The translations under genes and the position numbers were made by a program. Shown one piece after another: positions 33,146 through 41,715 of a stretch of 64,000 nucleotides of DNA (within the stretch, counting starts at the first letter, position 1; each line of letters begins with the position of its first letter). The notes under the pieces are model-generated. The model was not told the DNA's origin, did not search any database, and saw only the letters and a program-made list of their open reading frames with translations. The stretch is from an uncultured Roseburia sp. Its GTDB lineage: Bacteria > Bacillota > Clostridia > Lachnospirales > Lachnospiraceae. The stretch covers positions 1-64,000 of the forward strand of contig UQAQ01000013.1 of assembly GCA_900539115.1 (NCBI GenBank). The letters are read 5' to 3'.

Positions 33146-34489
33146 CTATTTCTCCTTTACGAGTCGTGCCACAAAAAAACCGTCGCTGCCATTGACACCC
33201 GGCAGGATCTGAAGCATTCCCTCTTTTGTCATCTTATTCCGAAGCGATTCCGGAAGAAATTCATCCAGACTCTCTCGTTTCAGCGGAAAATATTCTTCGA
33301 GATAGACGACATTTTCCTCATTTTCCTGCGGACTGACGGTACATGTGCTGTAGATCAATGTACCTCCCGGCTTCAATGCCGGCAGAATCCCATTCAGAAT
33401 CTCTCTCTGGATTGGCACAAGCTCTTCGACATGGGAAACGGCATCATAACGTATCTCCGGCTTTTTCCCGATCACTCCGATCCCGGAACACGGAACATCC
33501 GCCAGTATAACATCTGCCATTTCTTTCCATTCCGGATCTTCTTTTCTGGCATCCCAGACTTTTATCTCCACTTCCGGTTCGTGCAGCCTGACTGCATTTT
33601 CCCGGATCCGTATCAGTTTCTTTTCGGACACATCTCTCGCACAGATATGTCCTTTCCCTTTCAAAAGATCAGCGGCATGAAATGTCTTTCCCCCGGGGCT
33701 GGCGCACACATCGAGTACCCGGTCTCCCGGCTTTATACCGGAGATCACTCCAGGAAGCATCGAACTTTCATCCTGTACGGTAAAATGTCCTTCGGAAAAT
33801 CCCGGAAGTGTTTCCACATTTTCGACATGTGTAAGGCAGAACCCCTCATTCAAATGCGGCAGCTCATTTACTTCGATGCCTGCCTCTTCCAATTCTTTCC
33901 TTACTTCTTCCGACGACGCATTTTTCGTATGTACCCGGATACAGACCGGTTTTGTCTCCTGAAACGCTGCCAGCATCTTCTTCGTACTCTTTTTTCCATA
34001 CTGGGTTAATAAGAGAGTACAAAGTTCTTTTGGCACCGCGTACAAAAACGAATATTTGTCTGCAATATCCCGCTTTTTCGCCGCCATCTCTTCGCGCAGT
34101 TTTTCTTTGTCTTTTCGCGCCAGATTACGTAACACGCCATTGACAAACCCGGAATATTTTCCCAGTTTCTTCCTTTTTGTCAATAAAACCATCTCGTTGC
34201 AGGCGGCGGCATCCGGCACCTTATCCATATAAAACAACTCATAGGTTCCCATCCGCAGGATCGTGCGGATGACCGGATCCATCTTTGCTACCGGCGTATG
34301 GGAAACCGCTCCCAGATATTCATCCAGCTCGATTGCCCGTTCAATGGTTCCCAATGCTTCTCTCTGTACGAAATGCCGGTCTCTCGCCATATTCATGGTT
34401 TCTTTCCGGCAGATCTCATGAAACAATTCATCGCTATGCTTTTTTTCTTCCAATGTTCCATAGACGATATCAAATATATAATCTCTCAC
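33146..34489 (-). CDS. rsmB: 16S rRNA m5C967 methyltransferase RsmB
   Basis: 447 residues: an N-terminal NusB-like RNA-binding helical domain (to about 140) and a SAM-dependent Rossmann domain with VLDVCASPGGKTFHAADLL, ILADVPCSGIGVIGKKPE (catalytic cysteine) and LIYSTCTVSPQENEENV (second cysteine). GTG start, seven bases from GGAG, which overlaps the fmt stop region. Part of the def-fmt-rsmB-rlmN block. Confidence 0.96.
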   Translation of the reverse strand: MRDYIFDIVYGTLEEKKHSDELFHEICRKETMNMARDRHFVQREALGTIERAIELDEYLGAVSHTPVAKMDPVIRTILRMGTYELFYMDKVPDAAACNEMVLLTKRKKLGKYSGFVNGVLRNLARKDKEKLREEMAAKKRDIADKYSFLYAVPKELCTLLLTQYGKKSTKKMLAAFQETKPVCIRVHTKNASSEEVRKELEEAGIEVNELPHLNEGFCLTHVENVETLPGFSEGHFTVQDESSMLPGVISGIKPGDRVLDVCASPGGKTFHAADLLKGKGHICARDVSEKKLIRIRENAVRLHEPEVEIKVWDARKEDPEWKEMADVILADVPCSGIGVIGKKPEIRYDAVSHVEELVPIQREILNGILPALKPGGTLIYSTCTVSPQENEENVVYLEEYFPLKRESLDEFLPESLRNKMTKEGMLQILPGVNGSDGFFVARLVKEK

Positions 34490-34501
34490 AAATTTTCTCC
34501 A

Positions 34502-35443
34502 TTACTCTTCACGGCCAAGCAGGTCGCCCGCTTTCATCTGCATGCCACGCAGAAAATCTCCGGCAGCCATCCGTTTCTTTCCTTCCAGCTGAACCTGCCG
34601 TGCTTTCAGGCAGCCTTTTCCCGTCTGGATCAAAAATCCGTCTTTTTGCAGTTCCACGATCTCGCCAGGTCTGCCTTCGCTGTCATTGTCCACGACGTCA
34701 GCTTCCCAGATCTTGAGCAGTTTTCCATGATAATGCGTATACGCACTCGGCCACGAATTCAAACCGCGCACATAACGCTCGAGACGAACCGCTTCTTCCT
34801 GAAAATCCAGTTCTCCCATCTCCCGCGTGAGCATTTTGGCATACGTGCTCTCTTCATCTTTCTGCTTCACCGGCTTTACTTCACCATTTTCAATCTCTTC
34901 CAGCGTTTTCAGAAGCAATGGTCCACCGAGGGTAGAAAGCTGATCAAACAGGCTCTCGCCGGTTTCTGTACCAAGCAGCGGCACTTCTTGTGTGGCAAGC
35001 ATATCTCCGGTATCCAGACCGACATCCATCTGCATGATCGTGACTCCGGTCTTTTCATCGCCTTCCAGAATCGACCATTGAATCGGCGCTGCCCCTCGCC
35101 ATCTCGGCAAAAGGGAAGCATGCACATTGACGCATCCATATTTTGGGAAATCCAGGATTTCTTTTGACAAAATCTGTCCAAAAGCAACGACTACGATAAT
35201 GTCGCAGGAAATCTGTTTTAACGTCTCTACAAACTCCGGATCTTTGACTTTTTGCGGCGTATATACCGGAATCCCATGTTTTACCGCCACTTCTTTGACT
35301 GGTGTAAAAATGAGTTTTCCGCTGCGTCCTCTCGCCTTATCCGGCTGCGTAACAACGGCTTTTACCGTGTGTTTTTCCGATGCGGTCAGCGCCTCCAGCA
35401 CCGGCACGGCAAAATCCGGGGTTCCCATAAAAATAATATCCAT
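34502..35443 (-). CDS. fmt: Methionyl-tRNA formyltransferase
   Basis: 313-residue enzyme that formylates initiator Met-tRNA. Motifs: IIFMGTPDFAVPVLEAL, the catalytic Asn/His/Asp region with VNVHASLLPRWRGAAPIQW, IMQMDVGLDTGDMLA, and a C-terminal OB fold (GRPGEIVELQKDGFLIQTGKG). The ATG directly abuts the def stop and its GGAGG lies in the def 3' end, so the two are coupled. Confidence 0.98.
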   Translation of the reverse strand: MDIIFMGTPDFAVPVLEALTASEKHTVKAVVTQPDKARGRSGKLIFTPVKEVAVKHGIPVYTPQKVKDPEFVETLKQISCDIIVVVAFGQILSKEILDFPKYGCVNVHASLLPRWRGAAPIQWSILEGDEKTGVTIMQMDVGLDTGDMLATQEVPLLGTETGESLFDQLSTLGGPLLLKTLEEIENGEVKPVKQKDEESTYAKMLTREMGELDFQEEAVRLERYVRGLNSWPSAYTHYHGKLLKIWEADVVDNDSEGRPGEIVELQKDGFLIQTGKGCLKARQVQLEGKKRMAAGDFLRGMQMKAGDLLGREE

Positions 35444-35926
35444 TTAGTCCTCCATTTCCTCGTCCACATCGACAAGCTGGCCTTCTACTTTATCGACATA
35501 CAACTGTCCGTCAAGATGCTCGATCTCGTGGATCAAAGCACGGGCAAGAAGTTCTTCGCCCTCGATCTCAAATTCATTCATATCAAGATCATAAGCTTTT
35601 GCGCGCACAATATTCGGTCTTGTCACGATACCGGCTTTCCCCGGCACACTTAAGCATCCCTCACTGCCGCGCTGCTCTCCTTCGGTATGAGTGATAACCG
35701 GATTGATCAATATAATCGGAGAATCCTGCTCCGGACTGATATCAATCACGGCAATCCGTTTCAGGATACCTACCTGGGGAGCCGCCAGTCCGACACCGTC
35801 TGCCTCATACATCGTATCCAGCATATCCTGCACAAGTTCTCTTGTCTTCTCTGTCATTTCTTTTACTTCTTTGGCTTTTTTCGTAAGTATTTCGTCGCCA
35901 ATAACACGTATGTTTCTGATTGCCAT
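35444..35926 (-). CDS. def: Peptide deformylase
   Basis: 160-residue metalloenzyme that removes the N-formyl group from new proteins. The three family motifs are complete: GVGLAAPQVG, EGCLSVPG (metal cysteine) and HEIEHLDG (metal histidines; Glu in place of the common Asp at the variable position). Fe-type cytosolic enzyme, placed directly before fmt, its functional partner. Confidence 0.97.
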   Translation of the reverse strand: MAIRNIRVIGDEILTKKAKEVKEMTEKTRELVQDMLDTMYEADGVGLAAPQVGILKRIAVIDISPEQDSPIILINPVITHTEGEQRGSEGCLSVPGKAGIVTRPNIVRAKAYDLDMNEFEIEGEELLARALIHEIEHLDGQLYVDKVEGQLVDVDEEMED

Positions 35927-35941
35927 AGTTTTCGTCCTTTC

Positions 35942-38170
35942 TTATCCATCTAACTCATACTGCACATAACATGAATGTTGTCTGTTTTCCATCCATGCGG
36001 TAATTTCTTCCTTGATTCCAAGAAGTGTCTCCGTCTCTGCTCCTTTGATCATTAACTGCCAGTAAAAACGGTCTTTCCGCTTTCGAAGTCCACCAGCGGA
36101 TGGGCCTAACACGCTGACTTTTCCGGCATACCTCTGCGAGATCCATTCTGCTATTTTTTGTAAAATCTCCTCGCACTCCTCTTTTTTTTCTGCGGATATC
36201 ATCACGCGAAGCATCGCTTTACATGGGGGATATCCGAGCATTCTGCGGTACGCCAGCTCATTGTCATAGAAGATGGTATCGTCATGCTTTCGGATGCTTT
36301 CGATGACATAATGTTCCGGCTTGTAGGTCTGAATGATCACTTCGCCCGGCTTTTCACCGCGGCCGGCTCTTCCACTCGCCTGCTGCAAAAGTTGAAACGT
36401 CCGCTCACTGCTTTGATAATCCTGCTCAAACATACTCATATCAGCAGCAAGAGCAGCCACCAAGGTAACATTCGGAAAATCATGCCCTTTTACGATCATC
36501 TGGGTTCCAATGAGAATGTCTGCTTTTCCCTCGCGGAACGCGGACAAAATTCCTTCATGTCCGTTTTTTCCGGTCGTGGTGTCAGCATCCATTCGCAAAA
36601 TCCGTGCTTTCGGCATCAAATGACGAAGCATCTCTTCGACTTTCTGTGTCCCCAGTCCAAACGTTGCGATATAGGGAGAACCGCATTCCGGACACCGCTC
36701 CGGCATCGCGACAGAATGTCCGCAATAATGACATACCAGCGTGTCCACATCGCCCACATGATTTTTATGTGCTGTCATCGATACATCACAATGAGAACAT
36801 TGTATCACATTTCCGCAATTTCTACAAGAAACAAAACCGGCATACCCTCTACGGTTAATAAATAACATCGCCTGTTCGCTCTTTGCAAGGCACTCCTGCA
36901 GTTTCTGCTGCAAAAGGCGGCTGAACACAGAACGGTTTTTCGCTTTCAATTCTTCCCGCAGATCCACGATATCTATGTTTGGAAGTGCCGCATTACCGGC
37001 ACGTTTCGTCAAACGGTATTCTTTGTAACGCCCTTCTTTTGCTGCCTGATAGCTCTTCACCGAAGGCGTCGCTGAGCCGAGAACCACACTTGCCCCTGCC
37101 AGTTTTGCCCGGTATAGCGCCACTTCATCGGTGTGATACCGGGGCGAACTTTCACTGATATAACTTGTCTCATGTTCTTCATCCATAATGATGATGCCAA
37201 GCCGCTCAAATGGCGTAAACAAAGCAGATCTCGGTCCTATCATTATATCAATATCCCCATTTTTTGCCATTTCAATCTGGTCTGCCCGTTCGCCCTCAGA
37301 AAGCCGCGAATGCAACACAGACACTCTTCCCGGAAATCGTTTTTGAAACCGTGAAACGGTCTGAAATGTCAAGGCAATCTCCGGGATCAAAACGATCGCC
37401 TGTTTTCCCTCTGCCAGCACTTCACTGAGAAGCTGCATGTAAACTTCGGTTTTTCCACTTCCGGTAATCCCATATAATAAATAGGTTCTTCGTATCCCTT
37501 CGCGATATTCTTTTACAAAATCTTCCACTATTTTCTGCTGTTCTTCGTTTAGTTTTGGTGGAAGCTGTCTTCCCTGTGCCTGTTCCTGTACCGCTTTCCG
37601 GTAAATGCGCTCTTTGCTCACGCGCACAATCCCGTCTTTTACAAGTCCATCGATCACGGCTTTATTTGCCTTGTATTTTTGGATCGCCGTATGCCGGTTG
37701 ATGACATCTCCCTCGGCGAGCATTCCCTCGATCAGCCGTACCTTGGCAGCATACCGTCTTCGTTTATATTCCCCCAGAATGTCTTTTACTTTATTTTTTT
37801 CCATAGCAAAAGTAAGCCAGTGTTCTTCCACTGACTTCACTTTTTTTCGTATCGGAATTACGGTTTTGATCGCCTCATTCATCGTCGAGCCATAACGCTC
37901 TCTAATAAATCCTGCCACCTGTAGAAGTTCGCTTTCTACCGGCATCTGCTTTGTGGCGATGCTCACGATCTCTTTCATGCGTGAGACATCAAATACGGCT
38001 TTTTCTGTCAAATGAATGACAAATCCTTTCAAGAGGCGGTTTCCCCGCCCAAAAGGCACCTGAACCGGAGTTCCGATCCGAATCTCCGATTCCAGGCGCT
38101 TTGGTACTATATATTGGTACGTTTTGTCTAACGCTTCGACGCTGATATCTACAATGATATCCGCAAACAT
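35942..38170 (-). CDS. priA: Primosomal protein N' (replication restart helicase PriA)
   Basis: 742-residue superfamily 2 helicase that rebuilds replication forks. The N-terminal 3'-DNA-binding domain is followed by Walker A YGITGSGKTEVY, the DEEH box in IIMDEEHETSY, and an eight-cysteine zinc module (CRNCGNVIQCSHCD and CHYCG...CPECG) inserted in the second helicase lobe. FQLLQQASGRAGRG is motif VI. Complete. Its ATG overlaps the murF stop by one base. Confidence 0.98.
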   Translation of the reverse strand: MFADIIVDISVEALDKTYQYIVPKRLESEIRIGTPVQVPFGRGNRLLKGFVIHLTEKAVFDVSRMKEIVSIATKQMPVESELLQVAGFIRERYGSTMNEAIKTVIPIRKKVKSVEEHWLTFAMEKNKVKDILGEYKRRRYAAKVRLIEGMLAEGDVINRHTAIQKYKANKAVIDGLVKDGIVRVSKERIYRKAVQEQAQGRQLPPKLNEEQQKIVEDFVKEYREGIRRTYLLYGITGSGKTEVYMQLLSEVLAEGKQAIVLIPEIALTFQTVSRFQKRFPGRVSVLHSRLSEGERADQIEMAKNGDIDIMIGPRSALFTPFERLGIIIMDEEHETSYISESSPRYHTDEVALYRAKLAGASVVLGSATPSVKSYQAAKEGRYKEYRLTKRAGNAALPNIDIVDLREELKAKNRSVFSRLLQQKLQECLAKSEQAMLFINRRGYAGFVSCRNCGNVIQCSHCDVSMTAHKNHVGDVDTLVCHYCGHSVAMPERCPECGSPYIATFGLGTQKVEEMLRHLMPKARILRMDADTTTGKNGHEGILSAFREGKADILIGTQMIVKGHDFPNVTLVAALAADMSMFEQDYQSSERTFQLLQQASGRAGRGEKPGEVIIQTYKPEHYVIESIRKHDDTIFYDNELAYRRMLGYPPCKAMLRVMISAEKKEECEEILQKIAEWISQRYAGKVSVLGPSAGGLRKRKDRFYWQLMIKGAETETLLGIKEEITAWMENRQHSCYVQYELDG

Positions 38171-39576
38171 TACATCACAACCTTTTGCACTACTTCATCC
38201 ATGTGCATTCCGCGGGAACCTTTTACCAAGATCCAGTCGCCCTCTTTGGCACATTCCTTTACAAACGCAGCGGCCTCTTCATTGTCTTTACAAATTTTTA
38301 CAGTAATGTTTGAGGTTTCTTCCACTTGTTTTGCGATGAAAGAAGCTCCTTCACCCACTGTAACCACAAGATCCAATGTTTTGCCCTTCTGCGCTTCTTC
38401 TACAATAAATTCGCCGATTCCGCGATGCAGCTTTTCGGACTGTTCTCCGAGTTCCAGAACATCTCCCAGCACCACGATCTTGCGTCCCGTCTTTGCATAA
38501 TCAAACAGGGCATCGATATTGCTGTTAATAGAGTCCGGGCTGGCATTGTACGTATCGTCGATCACATGATATCCATGGGCATCTTTTCGTTCTCCACGCA
38601 TGGAAAACGGACGGTACTCTTTCAACGCCTGTACGGCATCGTCAAACGCCACACCAAACTGCTCCCCGAGAGCCATCGCAACCAAGGCATTATTCACATT
38701 GTGGCCGCCCATCACAGACAATTCGACTTCACCTGTCTGTCTGCCATGATAGACAAATTTCTGCCCGTTTTCGGTTACCGTAAGATCTGTCGCCCTCACC
38801 TCGCAGTCCGCTTCGGTTCCATAATAACAGATCGGACATTTGGCCTCGCACAATGAATATGGCACATTTTCATCGGTAATCTGCTTCATGTCGCCATTTC
38901 CGCAAATATACAATTTGCCATTGTGGGAAGTCCCTACATATTTGACAATATGTCCTTTCTCCTTGGCAATATTTTCACGGCTGCCAAGATTTCCGATATG
39001 GGACACTCCGATATTGGTCATTACCGCCGTCTGCGGTTTGGCAATTTCTACCAATCGTGCCATCTCGCCCGGAAGACTCATACCCATCTCAAAGATAGCA
39101 AGTTCCGTCTCCGGCTCCAATTCAAACATCATCATGGCAACCCCGATCTGGCTGTTCCAATTTCCCTGCGTCTTTACGACACGGTATTTTTTCTCCAATA
39201 CCGCGCTGATCATCTCTTTGGTCGTCGTTTTTCCGACACTTCCCGTCACACCGATAACCGGAATATCAAACCGGCTGCGATAATACGCCGCTGCCTTTTG
39301 AAGTGCTGCAAGGGTGTCTTCCACATAAATACAGCAGCCCGAAGCCGCCGGTGCAACATCTTTTCGCGATGAAAATGTCACGCTGGCTCCTGCCTGCATC
39401 ACCTGTGGGATAAATTGATGGGCATCTACCCGTTCTCCCACGATTGGCACAAACAATGAACCTTTTCCGGCTTTTCGTGAATCGGTCACCACATTTGTAA
39501 CAACACCATTTTCGTCTCCCCAAAGCAGAGTTCCGTCCACTGCTTTGAGGATTTCACTGATACCAATTGGAATCAT
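38170..39576 (-). CDS. murF: UDP-MurNAc-tripeptide--D-alanyl-D-alanine ligase MurF
   Basis: 468-residue Mur ligase that adds D-Ala-D-Ala to the UDP-MurNAc tripeptide. VVTDSRKAGKGSLFVPIVG is the N-terminal uridine-binding block, PVIGVTGSVGKTTTKEM the ATP loop, KTQGNWNSQIGV, and DTYNASPDSINSNIDAL the C-terminal block. It lies outside the dcw cluster, 26 bases after dapB, so DAP synthesis and peptide-stem completion are transcribed together under the lysine riboswitch. Confidence 0.96.
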   Translation of the reverse strand: MIPIGISEILKAVDGTLLWGDENGVVTNVVTDSRKAGKGSLFVPIVGERVDAHQFIPQVMQAGASVTFSSRKDVAPAASGCCIYVEDTLAALQKAAAYYRSRFDIPVIGVTGSVGKTTTKEMISAVLEKKYRVVKTQGNWNSQIGVAMMMFELEPETELAIFEMGMSLPGEMARLVEIAKPQTAVMTNIGVSHIGNLGSRENIAKEKGHIVKYVGTSHNGKLYICGNGDMKQITDENVPYSLCEAKCPICYYGTEADCEVRATDLTVTENGQKFVYHGRQTGEVELSVMGGHNVNNALVAMALGEQFGVAFDDAVQALKEYRPFSMRGERKDAHGYHVIDDTYNASPDSINSNIDALFDYAKTGRKIVVLGDVLELGEQSEKLHRGIGEFIVEEAQKGKTLDLVVTVGEGASFIAKQVEETSNITVKICKDNEEAAAFVKECAKEGDWILVKGSRGMHMDEVVQKVVM

Positions 39577-39602
39577 CGTTCTCGTCTTTCCTCTCTATCC
39601 GA

Positions 39603-40358
39603 TCAGCCGATGACATCTGCCATATCAAACCGGCCACTCTCTTTTCCATTCAAAAATTTTGCTGCGGCAACGGCACCTTTTCCAAATACTGCCTTACTGT
39701 ATGCCGTATGGGAAAATGTTACCACTTCATCCGTTCCGGCAAAGATCACATCGTGGTCGCCAACAATCGTTCCGCCGCGCACCGCGCTGATTCCGAGTTC
39801 TTTTTTGCCTCGTTTTTCTCTCCTCTGGGAACGGTCAAAAATATATTCATACCGGTTATCCATCGCCTCATTGACAGCATCTGCAAGCGCAAGTGCCGTT
39901 CCGGATGGAGCATCCAGTTTCTGGTTATGATGTTTCTCTACGATCTCCACATCAAATCCTTCTGCTGCCAGCACCTTAGCTGCTTCCTGCACAAGGCGCA
40001 TCAAGGTATTGATTCCCAGTGACATATTGGCAGATTTTAACACTGCTGTCTTTTTCGATGCTTCTTCAATCTTTGCCAATTGTGCTTCGTCATATCCTGT
40101 CGTACACAATACAACCGGCACTTTCTTTTCTTCACAGTATGCCAAAAGATCATCCAAAATCTTTGGTGTCGAAAAATCGATCACGGCATCGGCTTCCACA
40201 TCACAGTCTTTGATGGAAGAAAATACCGGGTAATCCTTGGAACCGTCATCCACAATGTCAATTCCTGCTACGATTTCTGCTTCCGCATCTTCACTTACAA
40301 TTTTTGTAATTGTCGTTCCCATAGCGCCATTACAGCCGCTCATAATGATTCTTGTCAT
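39603..40358 (-). CDS. dapB: 4-hydroxy-tetrahydrodipicolinate reductase
   Basis: 251-residue NAD(P)H-dependent enzyme of the diaminopimelate/lysine pathway. Rossmann start MSGCNGAMGTTITKI, AVIDFSTPKILDDLL, CTTGYDEAQL, the catalytic-region EKHHNQKLDAPSGTALAL (His/Lys) and a C-terminal VTFSHTAYSKAVFGKGAV. It follows dapA by 24 bases. Confidence 0.97.
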   Translation of the reverse strand: MTRIIMSGCNGAMGTTITKIVSEDAEAEIVAGIDIVDDGSKDYPVFSSIKDCDVEADAVIDFSTPKILDDLLAYCEEKKVPVVLCTTGYDEAQLAKIEEASKKTAVLKSANMSLGINTLMRLVQEAAKVLAAEGFDVEIVEKHHNQKLDAPSGTALALADAVNEAMDNRYEYIFDRSQRREKRGKKELGISAVRGGTIVGDHDVIFAGTDEVVTFSHTAYSKAVFGKGAVAAAKFLNGKESGRFDMADVIG

Positions 40359-40382
40359 GTCGTACGTTTCCTTCCGTTGTCT

Positions 40383-41273
40383 TTATTTTACTTCAATCCC
40401 TGCTTTTTTCATCTCGTCAGCAAGCACTTTGGCATGCGCCTCTTCCATCTCAGTCAATGGCATACGAAGTGGCCCTACTTCCATTCCCATCAGGTTCATT
40501 GCCTTTTTAACCGGGATTGGGTTCACTTCGCTAAACAATGCATGGATCAGATCCAGATATCCCAATTGCATATCCATTGCTTTTTTCGTATCACCGGCAA
40601 AGAATGCAGCTGTCATATCATGTGTCTCCTGTGGCAGAATATTAGAAAGCACGGAGATCACACCTTTTCCGCCGAGGGAAAGTACCGGGATGATCTGGTC
40701 GTCGTTTCCGGAATACAGATCCACGGAACCGCCTGCCATGCTCAGTACGTCTGCCACTTCGGAAAGATCACCTGTCGCATCTTTTACACCTACGATATTA
40801 TCTACTGTCTTGCACAATTCTACTACCGTTTCCGGTGCGATCTTCACGCCGGTACGTCCCGGAATATTGTAAAGAATAATCGGAATGTTTACGCTTTCCG
40901 CAACGGCTTTGAAATGTGCTTTCAATCCGTTCTGTGTACATTTATTATAATATGGTGTTACTAACAAAAGGCCGTCCGCACCGGCTGCCTCTGCTTTTTT
41001 CGAGAGATCAACTGCAGTGCGTGTACAATTAGAACCTGTTCCGGCGACTACCGGGATTCTTTTATTTACTACTTCACAGCAATAACGGATACACTCGATA
41101 TGCTCTTCTACCGTAAGGGTTGAAGCCTCGCCTGTTGTACCACAGATAATGATCGCATCCGTATGTCCTGCGATCTGCTGCTCGATCACTTCTTTTAATT
41201 TGTCATAGTTCACACTTCCGTCCTGATTCATAGGAGTAACAAGTGCTACTCCGGCTCCTGTAAAAATAGCCAT
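40383..41273 (-). CDS. dapA: 4-hydroxy-tetrahydrodipicolinate synthase
   Basis: 296-residue class I aldolase that condenses pyruvate with aspartate semialdehyde. GAGVALVTPMNQDGSVNY, ICGTTGEASTLTVEEH, VTPYYNKCTQNGL, the Schiff-base lysine in GVKDATGDL and LYSGNDDQI are all there. The open frame runs 63 codons further upstream into the riboswitch terminator, but the ATG at 41271-41273 has GGAGG six bases upstream and gives the normal length. First gene of the long dapA-to-rpe run. Confidence 0.97.
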   Translation of the reverse strand: MAIFTGAGVALVTPMNQDGSVNYDKLKEVIEQQIAGHTDAIIICGTTGEASTLTVEEHIECIRYCCEVVNKRIPVVAGTGSNCTRTAVDLSKKAEAAGADGLLLVTPYYNKCTQNGLKAHFKAVAESVNIPIILYNIPGRTGVKIAPETVVELCKTVDNIVGVKDATGDLSEVADVLSMAGGSVDLYSGNDDQIIPVLSLGGKGVISVLSNILPQETHDMTAAFFAGDTKKAMDMQLGYLDLIHALFSEVNPIPVKKAMNLMGMEVGPLRMPLTEMEEAHAKVLADEMKKAGIEVK

Positions 41274-41327
41274 AATTTCCTCCATTCTGCCGCGCCGCGG
41301 CGGCCATACATATATTTTTCCTGTAAT

Positions 41328-41369
41328 GTAACCATTCAGGATCCAATGTATGGGTTCCTGAATAGTTAC
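41328..41369 (-). promoter_or_regulatory. Hairpin between riboswitch terminator and dapA
   Basis: GTAACCATTCAGG (41328-41340) pairs with CCTGAATAGTTAC (41357-41369), one mismatch, around a 16-base loop, in the 5' leader just before the dapA ribosome site. There is no T run. It may stabilise the processed mRNA or reflect a small dispersed repeat, since one arm recurs upstream of rnr. Confidence 0.5.
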
Positions 41370-41400
41370 GTTGTAACAAACAGTTGAGTTTCTTTGCACT

Positions 41401-41439
41401 AAAAAGGATATGCAACGTTCCGTGGAATGCTGCATATCC
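41401..41439 (-). terminator. Terminator of the lysine riboswitch expression platform
   Basis: GGATATGCA (41406-41414) pairs with TGCATATCC (41431-41439), with more pairing inside (GTTCC/GGAAT region); on the minus strand the stem is followed by TTTTT (41401-41405). It lies about 35 bases after the aptamer and before dapA. Confidence 0.9.
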
Positions 41440-41474
41440 GCAATTTCAATACTTTGTAGCACTCCATCATAAAG

Positions 41475-41622
41475 ATGACAGTCATATACCTGTTTGATAT
41501 ATGCCCAGGGTTAGCAGCATCAGGTCACTGCCCCCTTCGGCAGACTTTCCTTTCTTTGAGCCATCACTTGTGTACCTGACACATCAGGAAAAATACTGAT
41601 AAAGTCCGCGCCTCTACTGTTT
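41475..41622 (-). ncRNA. Lysine riboswitch (L box)
   Basis: The minus-strand leader of dapA holds the conserved L-box elements in order: AGTAGAGGCGCGGACTT, CAGTA, GGAAAGTCTGCCGAAGGGGG, ACCCTGGGCATATAT and the closing CTGTCA. With the terminator at 41401-41439 this is a transcription-terminating aptamer: lysine binding should favour the terminator and switch off the DAP genes. It has its own strong promoter 17-20 bases upstream. Confidence 0.95.
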
Positions 41623-41638
41623 TATTAACTTACTTTTT

Positions 41639-41667
41639 ATCATAACACTTCTGTATGTGTTCGTCAA
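41639..41667 (-). promoter_or_regulatory. Promoter of the lysine riboswitch-dapA transcript
   Basis: TTGACG (41662-41667) and TATGAT (41639-41644) on the minus strand with a 17-base spacer, right behind the carB 3' end and just before the L box. Confidence 0.88.
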
Positions 41668-41715
41668 GAACTTTTCATGCAGTCATGAATCGGTTTTACT
41701 CTTGAAATTCTAACA

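Noticed and set aside
34298..35167. 289-codon plus-strand ORF opposite rsmB/fmt
   Set aside because: Antisense shadow of two conserved genes; no promoter, no ribosome site and no recognisable domain.
41274..41462. N-terminal extension of dapA by 63 codons
   Set aside because: The extension translates the riboswitch terminator and leader; the internal ATG with GGAGG gives the standard length.
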